64,000 nt of DNA from Eisenbergiella tayi (GCF_001881565.1 NZ_MPDJ01000005.1:296284-360283), one strand, 5' to 3'; counted from the first letter of the stretch, positions 27,035 to 36,777 are shown. The notes: generated from the sequence alone by a model not told the origin. Translations and numbers: made by a program.

Positions 27035-28984
27035 CTAATTAGCATTTTCACTTTCCACTTCTTGGTAATCTAATTTTGACTCTATATCAGCTTGCACCAT
27101 TTCATTATATTCAAAATTAATAAAGCCTTTAAGTGCTTCTCCCTTTTTAACTCTCCTAAAGTTATATGAAATATGTTCCTTTTCTATCTTAGGCGGAGTA
27201 TTGTCAACTATGATTAGTTGATTACTTTCTGAAAGTTCAACTATATAGCTAAAGATTTCATTATAAGTTTCTGGATCAACACTATCTTTTACCTCCGAAT
27301 TAGTTCCAATATTATTACTTACTGTATCAATCATTAATAATCCAGGATGACAATTTTCTTTCTCCTCAGCATTTAACTCTAAAATAGCTCCAATATACGC
27401 AATTTCCATGCAAAGCAACAAACAACCACTAGTATGTTTTAATACACTTATTCCACTATAATAGGGGAGATAGTTGTCCGTGCTAATATAACAACTGTCC
27501 GCCTGAATATCTTGAAAATTAAATCTGTACATTAATTGACGATAACGTGTATTTATTTTTTGTAAAATATCTTTTTCTCGCTTTGCAGCGTTTTGTAATT
27601 CATTTTTCTTTTTAACCAATACATCTAAATTATCTTTTAGTTTTTTTAATGCTTTAGTATGTACCTCAATTTCATGATGAATATCAATTAAAGAATTAAC
27701 TTTATTTCTTTCCTCTGTAATATCTTTAATTAATGAATTATATGACTCAATTTCCGATAAATATGGAATTTCCATATTTTTTTTATATTCCATAAGTGCT
27801 GATTGATATATTTGTTTTTTTTCCTCAATTTTAGATATTACTTGTTGAGTTTCTATTAGAATCAACTTTTCTTTATCTAATAATTTTTTCAGAGTTTCAA
27901 GCTTATTGTCAATTTGCCTTATTGCAATTTCAATATCCTCACTACTATTTACATCTTCTTTAATTACTACTATAGAATGGCATAATGGACACCTTTCACT
28001 ATGGCTAGATATTTTAATTTTTTTCATCGCTTCAAGCGTTGCAGTTAATTTCATTTTTTCTTCATTATAATCTGCCTGAAGAGTAAGTTTATTCATAATT
28101 GAAAGTTTTATCTTGCTTACATACTGTTCTTTCTCATTTATTAAACTATCAAACTTTGAAACATCATTCTTTAACTCAAGAAATATATTTGATTGTTTAT
28201 CTTTTTTCATTTCAATTAATTCAGTTTTTTCATTAACTAAATTTTGAATTTGTTTACTATACGTTTCTTTTAAATCTACTAGTTGTATAAGTACATTAGC
28301 CTCTTTATTTTCAAGATAATTTTCTAAACCACTTTTCACTTTTTCTTTTTCATTTATTTCATTTTGCGTAATTTGAATCTCTTCACTAATCTGTTCTAAA
28401 TCAGGAATAAGCAAATCATTAATTATTTTAAAAACTTCTTTATTTTTTCCAGAGACAAACGTATTATTATTTTTCAGAAAGTTTATTGTTCCTAACTCAC
28501 CCTGATTTATAAACATGTATCTCATTACATCCCTAAAGGATATTTTTTCTTTAATCAGATCCTTACTTCCAGCTTTTCTTTTAAGAATACTATGCAAGGA
28601 TATCTGTAATTCTTTTGCAAAAAAATCATTCGCATCATCTGAATCTTTTTTCCACGGTGAATAATCGTTGTATTCTTCAAATGAACATAAAAAAATATTT
28701 ATTAAATTCTTATCTGTTTTCAAGTCACGTTTAACTGTATATATTTGTTCCGATATCGAAAATTCTAAATAAACCTCATTACAAAATTCATCCAGCTCTT
28801 TTTGAACTGATAAATCTATCAATTCCGGTTTTCCTCCTAAACAATATACAATAAGCTTTAATAACAAAGACTTGCCGGAAAAACCATCACCTTTTATTAT
28901 TATCAAAGAACTATTAAGTAAAAATGTCCTTTGATATTCTTCACCTTTTATAATTAGACGACTAAGTTCTAATCTACTTTTCAT
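27035..28984 (-). CDS. ABC-3C-type coiled-coil ABC ATPase with zinc hook
   Basis: A 649-residue SMC/Rad50-like ATPase. Walker A is GDGFSGKS (residues 32-39). Long coiled coils from about 200 to 480 surround a CPLC zinc hook at 332-335. The C-terminal ATPase half holds a signature-like KHTSGCLLLCMEIAY segment and a Walker B-like LLMIDTVSNN. Overall it matches the ATPase of ABC three-component conflict systems, thought to detect invading DNA or phage components and release the effector. Its start overlaps the middle-component stop by 11 bp, and it is the third gene of the SIR2/middle/ATPase unit. Confidence 0.8.
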   Translation of the reverse strand: MKSRLELSRLIIKGEEYQRTFLLNSSLIIIKGDGFSGKSLLLKLIVYCLGGKPELIDLSVQKELDEFCNEVYLEFSISEQIYTVKRDLKTDKNLINIFLCSFEEYNDYSPWKKDSDDANDFFAKELQISLHSILKRKAGSKDLIKEKISFRDVMRYMFINQGELGTINFLKNNNTFVSGKNKEVFKIINDLLIPDLEQISEEIQITQNEINEKEKVKSGLENYLENKEANVLIQLVDLKETYSKQIQNLVNEKTELIEMKKDKQSNIFLELKNDVSKFDSLINEKEQYVSKIKLSIMNKLTLQADYNEEKMKLTATLEAMKKIKISSHSERCPLCHSIVVIKEDVNSSEDIEIAIRQIDNKLETLKKLLDKEKLILIETQQVISKIEEKKQIYQSALMEYKKNMEIPYLSEIESYNSLIKDITEERNKVNSLIDIHHEIEVHTKALKKLKDNLDVLVKKKNELQNAAKREKDILQKINTRYRQLMYRFNFQDIQADSCYISTDNYLPYYSGISVLKHTSGCLLLCMEIAYIGAILELNAEEKENCHPGLLMIDTVSNNIGTNSEVKDSVDPETYNEIFSYIVELSESNQLIIVDNTPPKIEKEHISYNFRRVKKGEALKGFINFEYNEMVQADIESKLDYQEVESENAN

Positions 28985-29441
28985 CTCTGCTTAATACCTT
29001 TCTATGATTAGCAACACTATATTTTATAGTGCTATTAATTAAATTATATTTATCAACTAACTTCTCAAAATACTTATCTTCTAGCCCTTCTACTAGATTC
29101 ATACCTGACTCGGATAGCTTGAGATATAATAACGTTTCTTTATTAGTGTTTTCTACATTAATATCTATTAAATTTTGATTTCTCAAAATAATACTGTATT
29201 TCCTCAAAACCTCTTCATTAATTAAATAATGATCCTGATAGTATTCGTAATTTACTTCATACTCCCTTTTCTGATTCAGTTCAACCAAATCTAACATAGT
29301 ATAATAGTAATTTAGTTCTTCAATATTAATTCCTTTTTTTCTACGCTTAAATTCACTCAAAATAACCAGCATTTTAATACAATCAAGATATTCGTTTTGA
29401 TAAAGATACTGTAAATCTAATGGTAACAAATTATTCTTCAA
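28974..29441 (-). CDS. ABC-3C middle component
   Basis: A 155-residue, mostly helical protein located between a SIR2 effector and an SMC-like ATPase, the position and size of the ABC-3C middle component. It carries a winged-helix-like stretch (about residues 35-110). A TTG at 29441 is preferred as start because GGGGGAT lies 6 bp upstream and it overlaps the SIR2 stop by a few bases; the open frame continues to 29498 inside the SIR2 gene. The middle component is expected to link effector and ATPase. The identity rests mainly on context. Confidence 0.65.
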   Translation of the reverse strand: MKNNLLPLDLQYLYQNEYLDCIKMLVILSEFKRRKKGINIEELNYYYTMLDLVELNQKREYEVNYEYYQDHYLINEEVLRKYSIILRNQNLIDINVENTNKETLLYLKLSESGMNLVEGLEDKYFEKLVDKYNLINSTIKYSVANHRKVLSRDEK

Positions 29442-30753
29442 AGCGCTTATCCCCCCACCAGACTTCCCTTTCTCCTGTCTTCTCATCAGCCAATACATGT
29501 ATAAATCCCTGTTTATTTATATCATTTGGTAAATTTTCATCATTAATTCGCTTTTTCAATTTATTCAAGTCCAACTCAGACAATAATTTATGTACTGCTT
29601 TCCATAATTCTTCACTATCCTTATTTTCCTCAAATAGTGTTGTAAAACATCTCTGATATTGCATATAAGACATTTTTAACATATATTCAGCAATAACATC
29701 ACTATCTTTAATACCCGATTTCTTTAGCCATCTAAAATATTGTTCTGCCGTAAAGAAGCAATCCTTGCTATAATTTATTTTTCCTGTTCCTATATCTTCG
29801 ATTCTAAGTTTTTTGCAAAACAAATTGTTTTCCAGGTTAATTTTCTCTTCAACATTAGGTAAATCATCAAGTTCAATTACACTCTCATCAGAGTTTTCAT
29901 ACTGATCTTCAGATGCGAAATCACATATTAGTTTTAAAAGTTTTCTTATTTCCTCTTGGTGCGATGATTTACTTGGATCATAAGATATTGTTTCTATATT
30001 ATAATTTTCTTTTAAAATTCTCCGTTCTTCTATTTTGGGATTTGCTAATATAATGTAATGCTTAGACTTAAAAAACTGATTATTCTCTTTAATTATGTTT
30101 TGAATAAACACATCATTAAAGGAAAACCCTATAAATAAAAATGTTTTCACGCCACTAAAAATAGAAAACAAATTTTTGTATGTATCATTCTTATACAATT
30201 CATTATATTTATCTCTGCTCAGAACAATACTACTTTCATCACTAATATTTCCATGTAAGTGAAAAATTCTTTTACTTTCTTTTTCTGCTAATAAATTCTG
30301 TATATTAGCACTTACATCTTTTAAATTGACTGGCACAAATGGTGTCACTAAATATTCATGGATTAAATGATCATAATTGGTAGTAAAAATTGTATTAAAG
30401 TTGTATTTTGCCAAATCACAATAATTATTTTCAATATTACTAATATCCTTTGGAATGCACTGCTTAATCTTATTTACTACAAAAGATTGTATATCCTCTT
30501 CGCTCCTAAGTGCATACTTTTTTATTGATGCAACTGCTTCCCAATAATCATATCTCTTCAAATTAATATCAATGATATTCATGAAAGAAGTACCTTCAAT
30601 ATCATCCATACCCGACTCCAACGCACACTGTAAAATCAACTCTCCCCAATCGGGAATATTAAATGGTATGGATAATCCTGCTCCTATAAATGGAATAACA
30701 TTATTATCTTTGTATTTTTTCTGTAACTCATTAATAAAAACAGTCTCTTGCAT
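29431..30753 (-). CDS. SIR2-domain effector of an ABC-3C defence system
   Basis: A 440-residue protein. The N-terminal domain has SIR2 NAD-binding motifs: GAGLS at 24-28, TTNYDH at 124-129, HLHGN at 165-169 and GFSFND at 209-214. SIR2 defence domains degrade NAD+ to abort infection. After an acidic linker near 290-310, a C-terminal domain (about 325-440) ending in WWGDKRFEE would be the ABC-3C effector-coupling domain. ATG at 30753 with AGGTG upstream is chosen over a GTG three codons earlier. It is the first gene of the unit, behind a good promoter. Confidence 0.85.
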   Translation of the reverse strand: MQETVFINELQKKYKDNNVIPFIGAGLSIPFNIPDWGELILQCALESGMDDIEGTSFMNIIDINLKRYDYWEAVASIKKYALRSEEDIQSFVVNKIKQCIPKDISNIENNYCDLAKYNFNTIFTTNYDHLIHEYLVTPFVPVNLKDVSANIQNLLAEKESKRIFHLHGNISDESSIVLSRDKYNELYKNDTYKNLFSIFSGVKTFLFIGFSFNDVFIQNIIKENNQFFKSKHYIILANPKIEERRILKENYNIETISYDPSKSSHQEEIRKLLKLICDFASEDQYENSDESVIELDDLPNVEEKINLENNLFCKKLRIEDIGTGKINYSKDCFFTAEQYFRWLKKSGIKDSDVIAEYMLKMSYMQYQRCFTTLFEENKDSEELWKAVHKLLSELDLNKLKKRINDENLPNDINKQGFIHVLADEKTGEREVWWGDKRFEE

Positions 30754-30783
30754 TTCTTTCACCTACCCTACTTTAATGTAATA

Positions 30784-30812
30784 ATTATACCTTCTTTAGT
30801 ATCACATAGCAA
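30784..30812 (-). promoter_or_regulatory. sigma-A promoter of the ABC-3C operon
   Basis: TTGCTA (minus strand, 30807-30812) and TATAAT (30784-30789) with a 17-bp spacer, about 30 bp before the start codon. Farther upstream, 30813-31035 is AT-rich without a gene and contains two DnaA-box-like TTATCCAC sites (30894 and 30935). Confidence 0.65.
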
Positions 30813-31035
30813 ATGGAATATCAAGAATACAGCACCGAAAGGCGCATTAAATTATACTGGTCTTATATTTGGGAATTCTCAAAAAAAATCTTGTTATCCA
30901 CTTTTTTCTGATTTCATGCCCTGTTTTAGAAAAGTTATCCACATCCTATAGCTATAGATTCCCTTCTTTTCCTTTTTTGTGGGTCTTTTTTTGAATTTTA
31001 TCTTCCCATCAACCACATCCTTTGCTATAATTAAC

Positions 31036-32318
31036 TCAGTTTTCAGATATGCTATGCATATCGTTCTGAGATATATCTTCTCTTGTTAGTTGTTGTCCAA
31101 AGCTTGCTAACAACTCAGAAGATATATTTTTTTGGCTTTTTTTGATCTCATTTCTCTTTAAATAGAACCATTCATACAATTGTTTGATCATGTCCGATAT
31201 TTGCAACATCAAGTAGTGATTCTTTAAGGCATTATCATTCCAACTGCATGCATGGGTAATGTCTCCCTGCCAATTCTTCTGACGGTTAAATCCCTCATTT
31301 TCTATTTTCCACCGTTTTCTTCCTGTTGCTGCTATTTTTTCTGCATTCTTTGAAGTAATCTTTATGCTGGTCAACCACTGGAATTCCGTTCTTACTACTT
31401 TTTTCTTTACTTTCTTTTCTTCCCAGTATTCAGCACATTTACCGGCTTCCCATTATAATCTATTTCGTTCATGTATTCTGCATGGCCAGCTACTTCTTTT
31501 TCGCTGATATTCTTATATTCCTCCTGAATGCTCGGTATGCTCCCTGCTTTATACCTAATTATAAATTCCCACCGGTTCTCCCTGCATATATTCATAACGG
31601 GTTCTGATGCATACAGGAAATCTGCCAGTAACGTGATGGGTAGTCTTGGATATTTCGCCTTTATTTTTTTCGCCAGTCTTTCAATTGCTTTTGTTTCGCA
31701 GTCCTGTTTCACCTCTTCTGGACTCATGTTTTTCTGCCGTTGTGCATCTTCCCCATTATTTTCAATAAACTCACTTCCTATGCTTACGATCACTTTCTCG
31801 CCAAAATAAATTTTCGTCTCCAGCACATCACAGTGGTAGTTCACTGTTTCTTCTTCTGTCCCTCTATAAAAATGTCTTTCCAGACATTTTTGATTTATCT
31901 GGCGGCTGCCCGAATAGGTCTGTGTTGCATCTACGATCACAAGCCATCTCTTTTGAAATCTTGCTTCATCAAAGATCCTTCTTCTGATCAGGTCATATAC
32001 CAGTGACAGTTGGATCCCCTGGATCTGATTGGGGGCAAGCCTATCCAGATATTCATTTACGGTCACTCCATAGGGAAGGAATTCGCTTCTTTCTTCTCCC
32101 AGGAATTCCAGAATATTCCCCGTCACCTGCCCACTTTTAAATTCATAGGTCATAGCTCTTACACTGGAAAGCCCGGCGATTCCTTTATAATAAATGGTTC
32201 CGAGCATCACTCTATTGTTATATAGGATATAACTCTGGTCTCTTGGATCTGATGTTTCCGAAAACTGTTCAAATAGGTCGGGACAGAACTTCTTTTGGAT
32301 CCGATTACATTCTATCAT
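31036..32318 (-). pseudogene. DDE transposase, broken by a -1 frameshift
   Basis: Two adjacent frames together encode one IS4-like/ISNCY-type transposase. The first (32318 to 31407) has the catalytic aspartates in VIVDATQTYSG and LLADFLYAS; the second (through 31036) has the glutamate in WKIENEGFNRQKN. The frames join by a -1 shift near 31415-31445, in an A/G-rich run. This is either a decay mutation or a programmed shift; no classical slippery heptamer is evident, so decay is favoured. The ATG lies almost on the junction with the intron reverse transcriptase fragment, so the element's own upstream end is missing. Confidence 0.8.
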
Positions 32319-32574
32319 GTTCCTTTTGATTTTCCCTTAGGTAGTCACCTGCCTCCTCTACGGTCATTCCGTCGATTCCCGGTGCTCCCTTATTTTCCAT
32401 TACTCTCTTAAAAGCTCTGTTCAGGTTGTCCTTATTTAGTATCTTCTCCAAGAGTTCCGGCTGTGCACTGTCTCTTTCCTTCCATATCCGGCGGAAAGAA
32501 CGGTGCGCTCTCACATACCCTTCACGTTCCGCGCTATCTCTTTGTGAGCAGCTATCTTTGTTTTCTGTACCCAA
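32319..32574 (-). pseudogene. ltrA: group II intron reverse transcriptase/maturase, N-terminal fragment
   Basis: About 85 codons match the start of intron-encoded reverse transcriptases (LLEKILNKDNLNRAFKRV followed by NKGAPGIDGMTVEE). A TTG start with AGGAGG 8 bp upstream fits. The frame is cut after DYLRENQKE by the transposase sequence, and no remaining reverse transcriptase, maturase or domain V/VI is found on the far side, so the intron is truncated and dead. Confidence 0.88.
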
Positions 32575-33030
32575 TGTTCTTTCCTCCTTTCCCGGTTGTA
32601 CTAAAGACTCCTGTTGATTCGGCCCTTCCTCTCGAATGGAACCCGTTCCCTTTGACTACTACGGCCTCTGCTGACTTCTGTACGTTCAGCACTACCTCAC
32701 GATAATGGTTATCCCTTTCGGGACATTCCGCACAGACCTCCCCGGGTACCACACGTTTCTTTCTCTCCATCCATCTGCCACATTTACCATACATGACTCT
32801 GTGTAGTTATTGGGCTTTGACTTGTCGTGCAGCCTTACCCTCATGCATCGCCTGATGTGATTTCTGTTAGTCAGACCAGAGATTTGCCCATGGGTTAGTA
32901 TGTTCCCCACATCCGGCTTCCTTCAGATTCCACCTCACGATGGACACCCTTGCCTTCGGCTATATCCTTCCCACTACCGGGCGGATTCCGGACTTGCACC
33001 GGTTAGAAACGTGTGCCGCCGGGCGCACAC
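32575..33030 (-). mobile_element. 5' RNA domains of a truncated group II intron (class C-like)
   Basis: The minus strand begins with a GTGYG-type boundary (GTGTG at 33030 or GTGCG at 33028) followed by GCCCGGCGGCACACG and the GC-rich, structured sequence of group II domain I. It leads directly into the reverse transcriptase fragment. It lies immediately after a stem-loop plus T-run, the target type used by class C introns. The 3' end is missing. Confidence 0.8.
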
Positions 33031-33039
33031 GTAAAAAAA

Positions 33040-33075
33040 GTCTTGCCAAATTGATTTCACTCAATTTGGTAAGAC
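33040..33075. terminator. bidirectional intrinsic terminator downstream of guaA
   Basis: A 15-bp stem with one mismatch (GTCTTGCCAAATTGA/TCAATTTGGTAAGAC, 6-nt loop) has T-runs on both sides. It would end guaA transcription and is the apparent insertion target of the intron. The gap 33076-33224 to guaA holds no gene. Confidence 0.8.
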
Positions 33076-33224
33076 CTTTTTCTTTGGTTTAAATATCTTT
33101 TACTTGCTAACCACTAGCAAACTTAGAATAAATGCCTTTTTACCAGTGCTATCAATTTGTTATCAAATAGAGCCATGAACCTCGATAAACTTAGTGTTTA
33201 TACGGCTTCCCGGCTCTCTGTCTA

Positions 33225-34766
33225 CTATTCAAACTCAATCGTAGCCGGCGGCTTCCCCGTACAGTCATAAAGCACCCGGTTCACATTCTTCACCTCATTC
33301 ACAATCCGACTGCTGACCTTCCCAATCAGCCCCCACGGCAGTTCCGCGAATTCCGCCGTCATAAAGTCCGTAGTCGTCACCGCGCGCAGCGCAATCGCAT
33401 AATCATAGGTTCTCTCGTCCCCCATAACCCCGACAGACCGCATGTTAGTGAGCGCCGCAAAATACTGATCCGGCTTCTCCTCCAGATCCGCCGCCGCGAT
33501 CTCTTCCCGATAAATCGCATCCGCATCCTGCAGCATCCGAACCTTCTCTTCCGTCACCTCTCCGATAATCCGTATAGCCAGTCCCGGCCCCGGGAAAGGC
33601 TGCCTGCTGATCAGCTTCTCCGGAATTCCCAGTTCTCTTCCTGCCGCACGCACCTCATCCTTAAAGAGCAGCCGCAGAGGCTCCACGATTTCCTTGAAAT
33701 CCACATAATCCGGAAGCCCTCCCACATTGTGGTGGCTCTTAATAACCGCAGATTTACCAAGACCGCTTTCAATCACATCCGGGTAGATCGTCCCCTGTAC
33801 CAGGAAATCCACCTTCCCGATCTTCTTCGCCTCTTCTTCAAACACCCGGATAAATTCTTCCCCGATTATCTTTCTCTTATCTTCCGGTTCCACGGCTCCG
33901 GCCAGCTTCTCATAAAAACGCTGCTGGGCATTAACCCGGATAAAATTCAAATCATAGGAGCCATTAGGGCCGAATACCTCTTCCACCTCGTCCCCTTCGT
34001 TTTTACGAAGAAGGCCGTGATCCACAAACACGCAGGTAAGCTGTTTTCCCACCGCTTTTGACAGCAGCACTGCTGCCACAGAGGAATCCACGCCCCCTGA
34101 AAGCGCACACAGGACTTTTCCGTTTCCGATTCTCTCACGCAGCGCCTGTATACTCGTCTCCACAAAGGAATCCATTTTCCAGTCCCCTGCACAATGGCAG
34201 ACGTCAAACAGGAAATTAGCCAGCATCTTCTTTCCTTCCCGGGTATGCACCACTTCCGGATGGAACTGCACGCAATACAGGCCTTTTTCCACATTTTCAG
34301 CCGCAGCTACCGGACATACCGGAGTAGTTGCTTTTATTTCAAATCCCGGCGCAGGCTGAGAAATATAATCTGTATGGCTCATCCAGCATACGGAAGTCTC
34401 CGATACATTGGTAAACATCTTCCCCGTTGTATCAAAATGCACTTCTGTTTTCCCGTATTCACGAACCGGAGCCGTGGATACGGTACCGCCTAAAAGATGG
34501 TTCATCAGCTGGGCGCCGTAGCAGATACCCAGTACCGGAATCCCCATTTCAAAAATCGCTTTATCACAGGAAGGAGAATCATCGCCGTATACGCTGTTAG
34601 GGCCGCCTGTAAAAATAATGCCTTTAGGATTTCTTTCACGGATTTCCTCCAGGCTCATGGTGTAGGGGTGAACCTCGCAGTAAACGTTGCATTCTCTGAC
34701 TCTTCTGGCAATCAGCTGATTATACTGTCCGCCGAAGTCCAGAACTATCACTAATTCTCTTTCCAT
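33225..34766 (-). CDS. guaA: GMP synthase (glutamine-hydrolysing)
   Basis: A 513-residue cytoplasmic enzyme making GMP from XMP, ATP and glutamine. The N-terminal class I amidotransferase has the nucleophile Cys82 (GICYGAQ) and the His-Glu pair QFHPEV near 170. The PP-loop ATP-binding motif LSGGVDSS lies near 224, and the C-terminal dimerisation domain ends in the family's PPATIEFE. Start supported by GGAGG. The gene has its own strong promoter and no purine riboswitch is seen in the 99-nt leader. Its 3' side is a common integration site in Firmicutes and here borders the mobile block. Confidence 0.97.
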   Translation of the reverse strand: MERELVIVLDFGGQYNQLIARRVRECNVYCEVHPYTMSLEEIRERNPKGIIFTGGPNSVYGDDSPSCDKAIFEMGIPVLGICYGAQLMNHLLGGTVSTAPVREYGKTEVHFDTTGKMFTNVSETSVCWMSHTDYISQPAPGFEIKATTPVCPVAAAENVEKGLYCVQFHPEVVHTREGKKMLANFLFDVCHCAGDWKMDSFVETSIQALRERIGNGKVLCALSGGVDSSVAAVLLSKAVGKQLTCVFVDHGLLRKNEGDEVEEVFGPNGSYDLNFIRVNAQQRFYEKLAGAVEPEDKRKIIGEEFIRVFEEEAKKIGKVDFLVQGTIYPDVIESGLGKSAVIKSHHNVGGLPDYVDFKEIVEPLRLLFKDEVRAAGRELGIPEKLISRQPFPGPGLAIRIIGEVTEEKVRMLQDADAIYREEIAAADLEEKPDQYFAALTNMRSVGVMGDERTYDYAIALRAVTTTDFMTAEFAELPWGLIGKVSSRIVNEVKNVNRVLYDCTGKPPATIEFE

Positions 34767-34865
34767 TTTTCCTCCATTCTACCGCCATGCGGCGTGTTCG
34801 TACTTTTGGATAAAATTGCAGGTAACTTTTTTAAGTAAAATAAGTATCATATAAAAATTCATTTC

Positions 34866-34894
34866 ATTATAAAATACTCATTGCTGTTTGTCAA
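34866..34894 (-). promoter_or_regulatory. consensus sigma-A promoter of guaA
   Basis: TTGACA (minus strand, 34889-34894), a 17-bp spacer and TATAAT (34866-34871): a perfect match to consensus. Confidence 0.9.
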
Positions 34895-34985
34895 AACCTT
34901 TTCATTCCCGTATCTTCCTTATTTTATGTAATTTTTCATCCTTCGTCTATTTCCATCCGCACAGCTGTCATTCTTTCGTACAAAA

Positions 34986-35018
34986 ACAGACAGCAGGTTT
35001 ATTGCTCCCGCTGTCTGT
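34986..35018 (-). terminator. intrinsic terminator overlapping the end of the MATE gene
   Basis: ACAGACAGC/GCTGTCTGT stem whose loop contains the MATE stop codon, followed on the minus strand by TTTTTG. Confidence 0.75.
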
Positions 35019-36339
35019 TCATAGCCGTTTCCCATTTATGTCCCCGGTACCGCCAAATATAGCAGATTGCCCGGAACACCCAGTCGATCACCATAGCTCC
35101 CCATACGCCCAGCAGCCCCAGGCCGAACTGGTATGTAAACAGGTAGGAGGCTCCTACCCGGAAAATCCACATGGAAAGGATGGCAATCACCATCGTCCAT
35201 ATAACGTCTCCCGCCGAACGGAGCGTATTGGGCAGTGTGAAGGAGGGCACCCAGAAAAGCACTACCATAATATTATGGAAACGCATCACATCCGTTGCCA
35301 TTTTTGCGGCTTCAGGCCCCAGGCTGTACATTTTAACCAGCACGGGCATGCTTACATACATAATCACGGAAATTACCGCGGTAACGCCAATGGTAATCGC
35401 CATCAATTTTCTGGTATAATATCTTGCCTGTTTATATTCCCCAGCTCCCACACATACAGCCGATACGGATACCAGCGCCAGGTTTATTGCCTGTCCGGCC
35501 AGGATATTCCAGGATGCCAGCGTATTGGCGACCGCGTTGGCGGCAATTGCCGATGTCCCCATAGTCGCAACAGCGCTTAAAACCATGATTTTTCCCAGCT
35601 GGAACATGCTGTTTTCCATGCCGTTGGGAACGGCGATATAAAGAATCTTTTTAATCAAATCTCCATTGAACTTAAAACGAATCTGTCCGCAGAAATTAAT
35701 CGGCTTCTTCGGATTAAACATCATGCAGAAAATTACAATGGCTCCCACAAACCGGGAAACCGTGGTGGGGATAGCCGCTCCTGCAACGCCCCATTTCAGG
35801 CCGAAAATACATATGGCATTTCCCGTAATGTTAATCGCATTGATTAACAGGGAAATCCACATGGTTACTTTGGCGTTATTCATGGAGCGGAATATGGCGG
35901 CACAAGAATTATAGATTGCCAGTCCCGAAAAAGAGACTGCTGTTATGATCAGGTAGGTTTTGGCGGACTGCATTACATCCGTATCGATTTTTCCGAATAT
36001 AAGGCGCAGCAGCTGGTCGTGGAAGCCGATGAACAGCACGGATATCGCCAGGGCCAGCGTTGTGGCAAACATGATGATCTGCCAGGCCGCCTTACTGGCT
36101 TCTTCCGGATGCTTCTGTCCCAGGAAATGCCCGGCTACCACCGCGCCGCCCGTGGCAAGCGCTGAAAAGATATTGATCAGCAGGATATTCACGGTATCAA
36201 CCAGAGACACGCCCGATACGGCCGCCTCCCCTACAACGGAAATCATAATGGTATCCGCCATACCAACCGCTATCGCCAATGTCTGTTCAATGACCAGAGG
36301 AATAATCAGTTTTTTCAGATCCTTATTTGAATAAAGCAT
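34999..36339 (-). CDS. MATE-family multidrug/metabolite exporter
   Basis: A 446-residue integral membrane protein with about 12 helices and the internal two-fold repeat of MATE transporters. The opening LIIPLVIEQTLAIAVGMADT and the GAGEYKQARY segment near residue 300 are typical of the NorM/DinF group. It would export drugs or metabolites by Na+ or H+ antiport; the substrate is unknown. The ATG is preceded by GGGGCGG. It is monocistronic, between spoIIID and guaA. Confidence 0.9.
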   Translation of the reverse strand: MLYSNKDLKKLIIPLVIEQTLAIAVGMADTIMISVVGEAAVSGVSLVDTVNILLINIFSALATGGAVVAGHFLGQKHPEEASKAAWQIIMFATTLALAISVLFIGFHDQLLRLIFGKIDTDVMQSAKTYLIITAVSFSGLAIYNSCAAIFRSMNNAKVTMWISLLINAINITGNAICIFGLKWGVAGAAIPTTVSRFVGAIVIFCMMFNPKKPINFCGQIRFKFNGDLIKKILYIAVPNGMENSMFQLGKIMVLSAVATMGTSAIAANAVANTLASWNILAGQAINLALVSVSAVCVGAGEYKQARYYTRKLMAITIGVTAVISVIMYVSMPVLVKMYSLGPEAAKMATDVMRFHNIMVVLFWVPSFTLPNTLRSAGDVIWTMVIAILSMWIFRVGASYLFTYQFGLGLLGVWGAMVIDWVFRAICYIWRYRGHKWETAMNRQREQ

Positions 36340-36415
36340 TCCTATTTTCCGCCCCTAATTTTTTCTTTTGTACCTTACAAATCCTTTTCGCTTTTTTAAC
36401 AGGATTATTACTTGT

Positions 36416-36682
36416 TTATTGTATTCCGTTTTGTGACTGGTGTAAATACTTTTCTCTTGTTGCCAGTCCGCCCCGGATATGGCGCTCGGACTTGTTCACA
36501 TCCAGCACCTTTCTGGCTTCCCTGGCCAACGCGGGATTAATCTGAGACAGGCGTTCCGTAACATCCTTATGTACGGTAGACTTACTGATGCCGAACTGTT
36601 TTGCGGTTTGGCGCACAGTGGCATTGTAATCAATAATATAGTTGGCAATATCGATTGCTCGCTCCTCGATATAATCTTTCAC
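36416..36682 (-). CDS. spoIIID: sporulation transcription factor SpoIIID
   Basis: An 88-residue DNA-binding protein with the HTH VRQTAKQFGISKSTVHKDV and the basic C-terminal helix around RHIRGGLATREKY, closely matching SpoIIID in length and order. SpoIIID acts in the mother cell during endospore formation, reshaping the sigma-E regulon. Its presence marks the host as an endospore-forming lineage. It has about 95 bp upstream, enough for a sigma-E type promoter, which I did not resolve. Confidence 0.95.
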   Translation of the reverse strand: MKDYIEERAIDIANYIIDYNATVRQTAKQFGISKSTVHKDVTERLSQINPALAREARKVLDVNKSERHIRGGLATREKYLHQSQNGIQ

Positions 36683-36777
36683 GGATTTCCCCCGGAAAAC
36701 TTGTTTTTACAATGTATGCGGGTATGAAATCCAGTATGTCAACTTTTCAGGACGCGAAAATAAAAACTGATTTCCGT

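Noticed and set aside
30894..30943. Two DnaA-box-like TTATCCAC sites as a replication origin
   Set aside because: Only two sites, with no replication initiator gene and no iteron or unwinding region beside them.
34767..34865. Purine riboswitch in the guaA leader
   Set aside because: The 99-nt leader is AT-rich and lacks the conserved purine-riboswitch core and hairpin layout.
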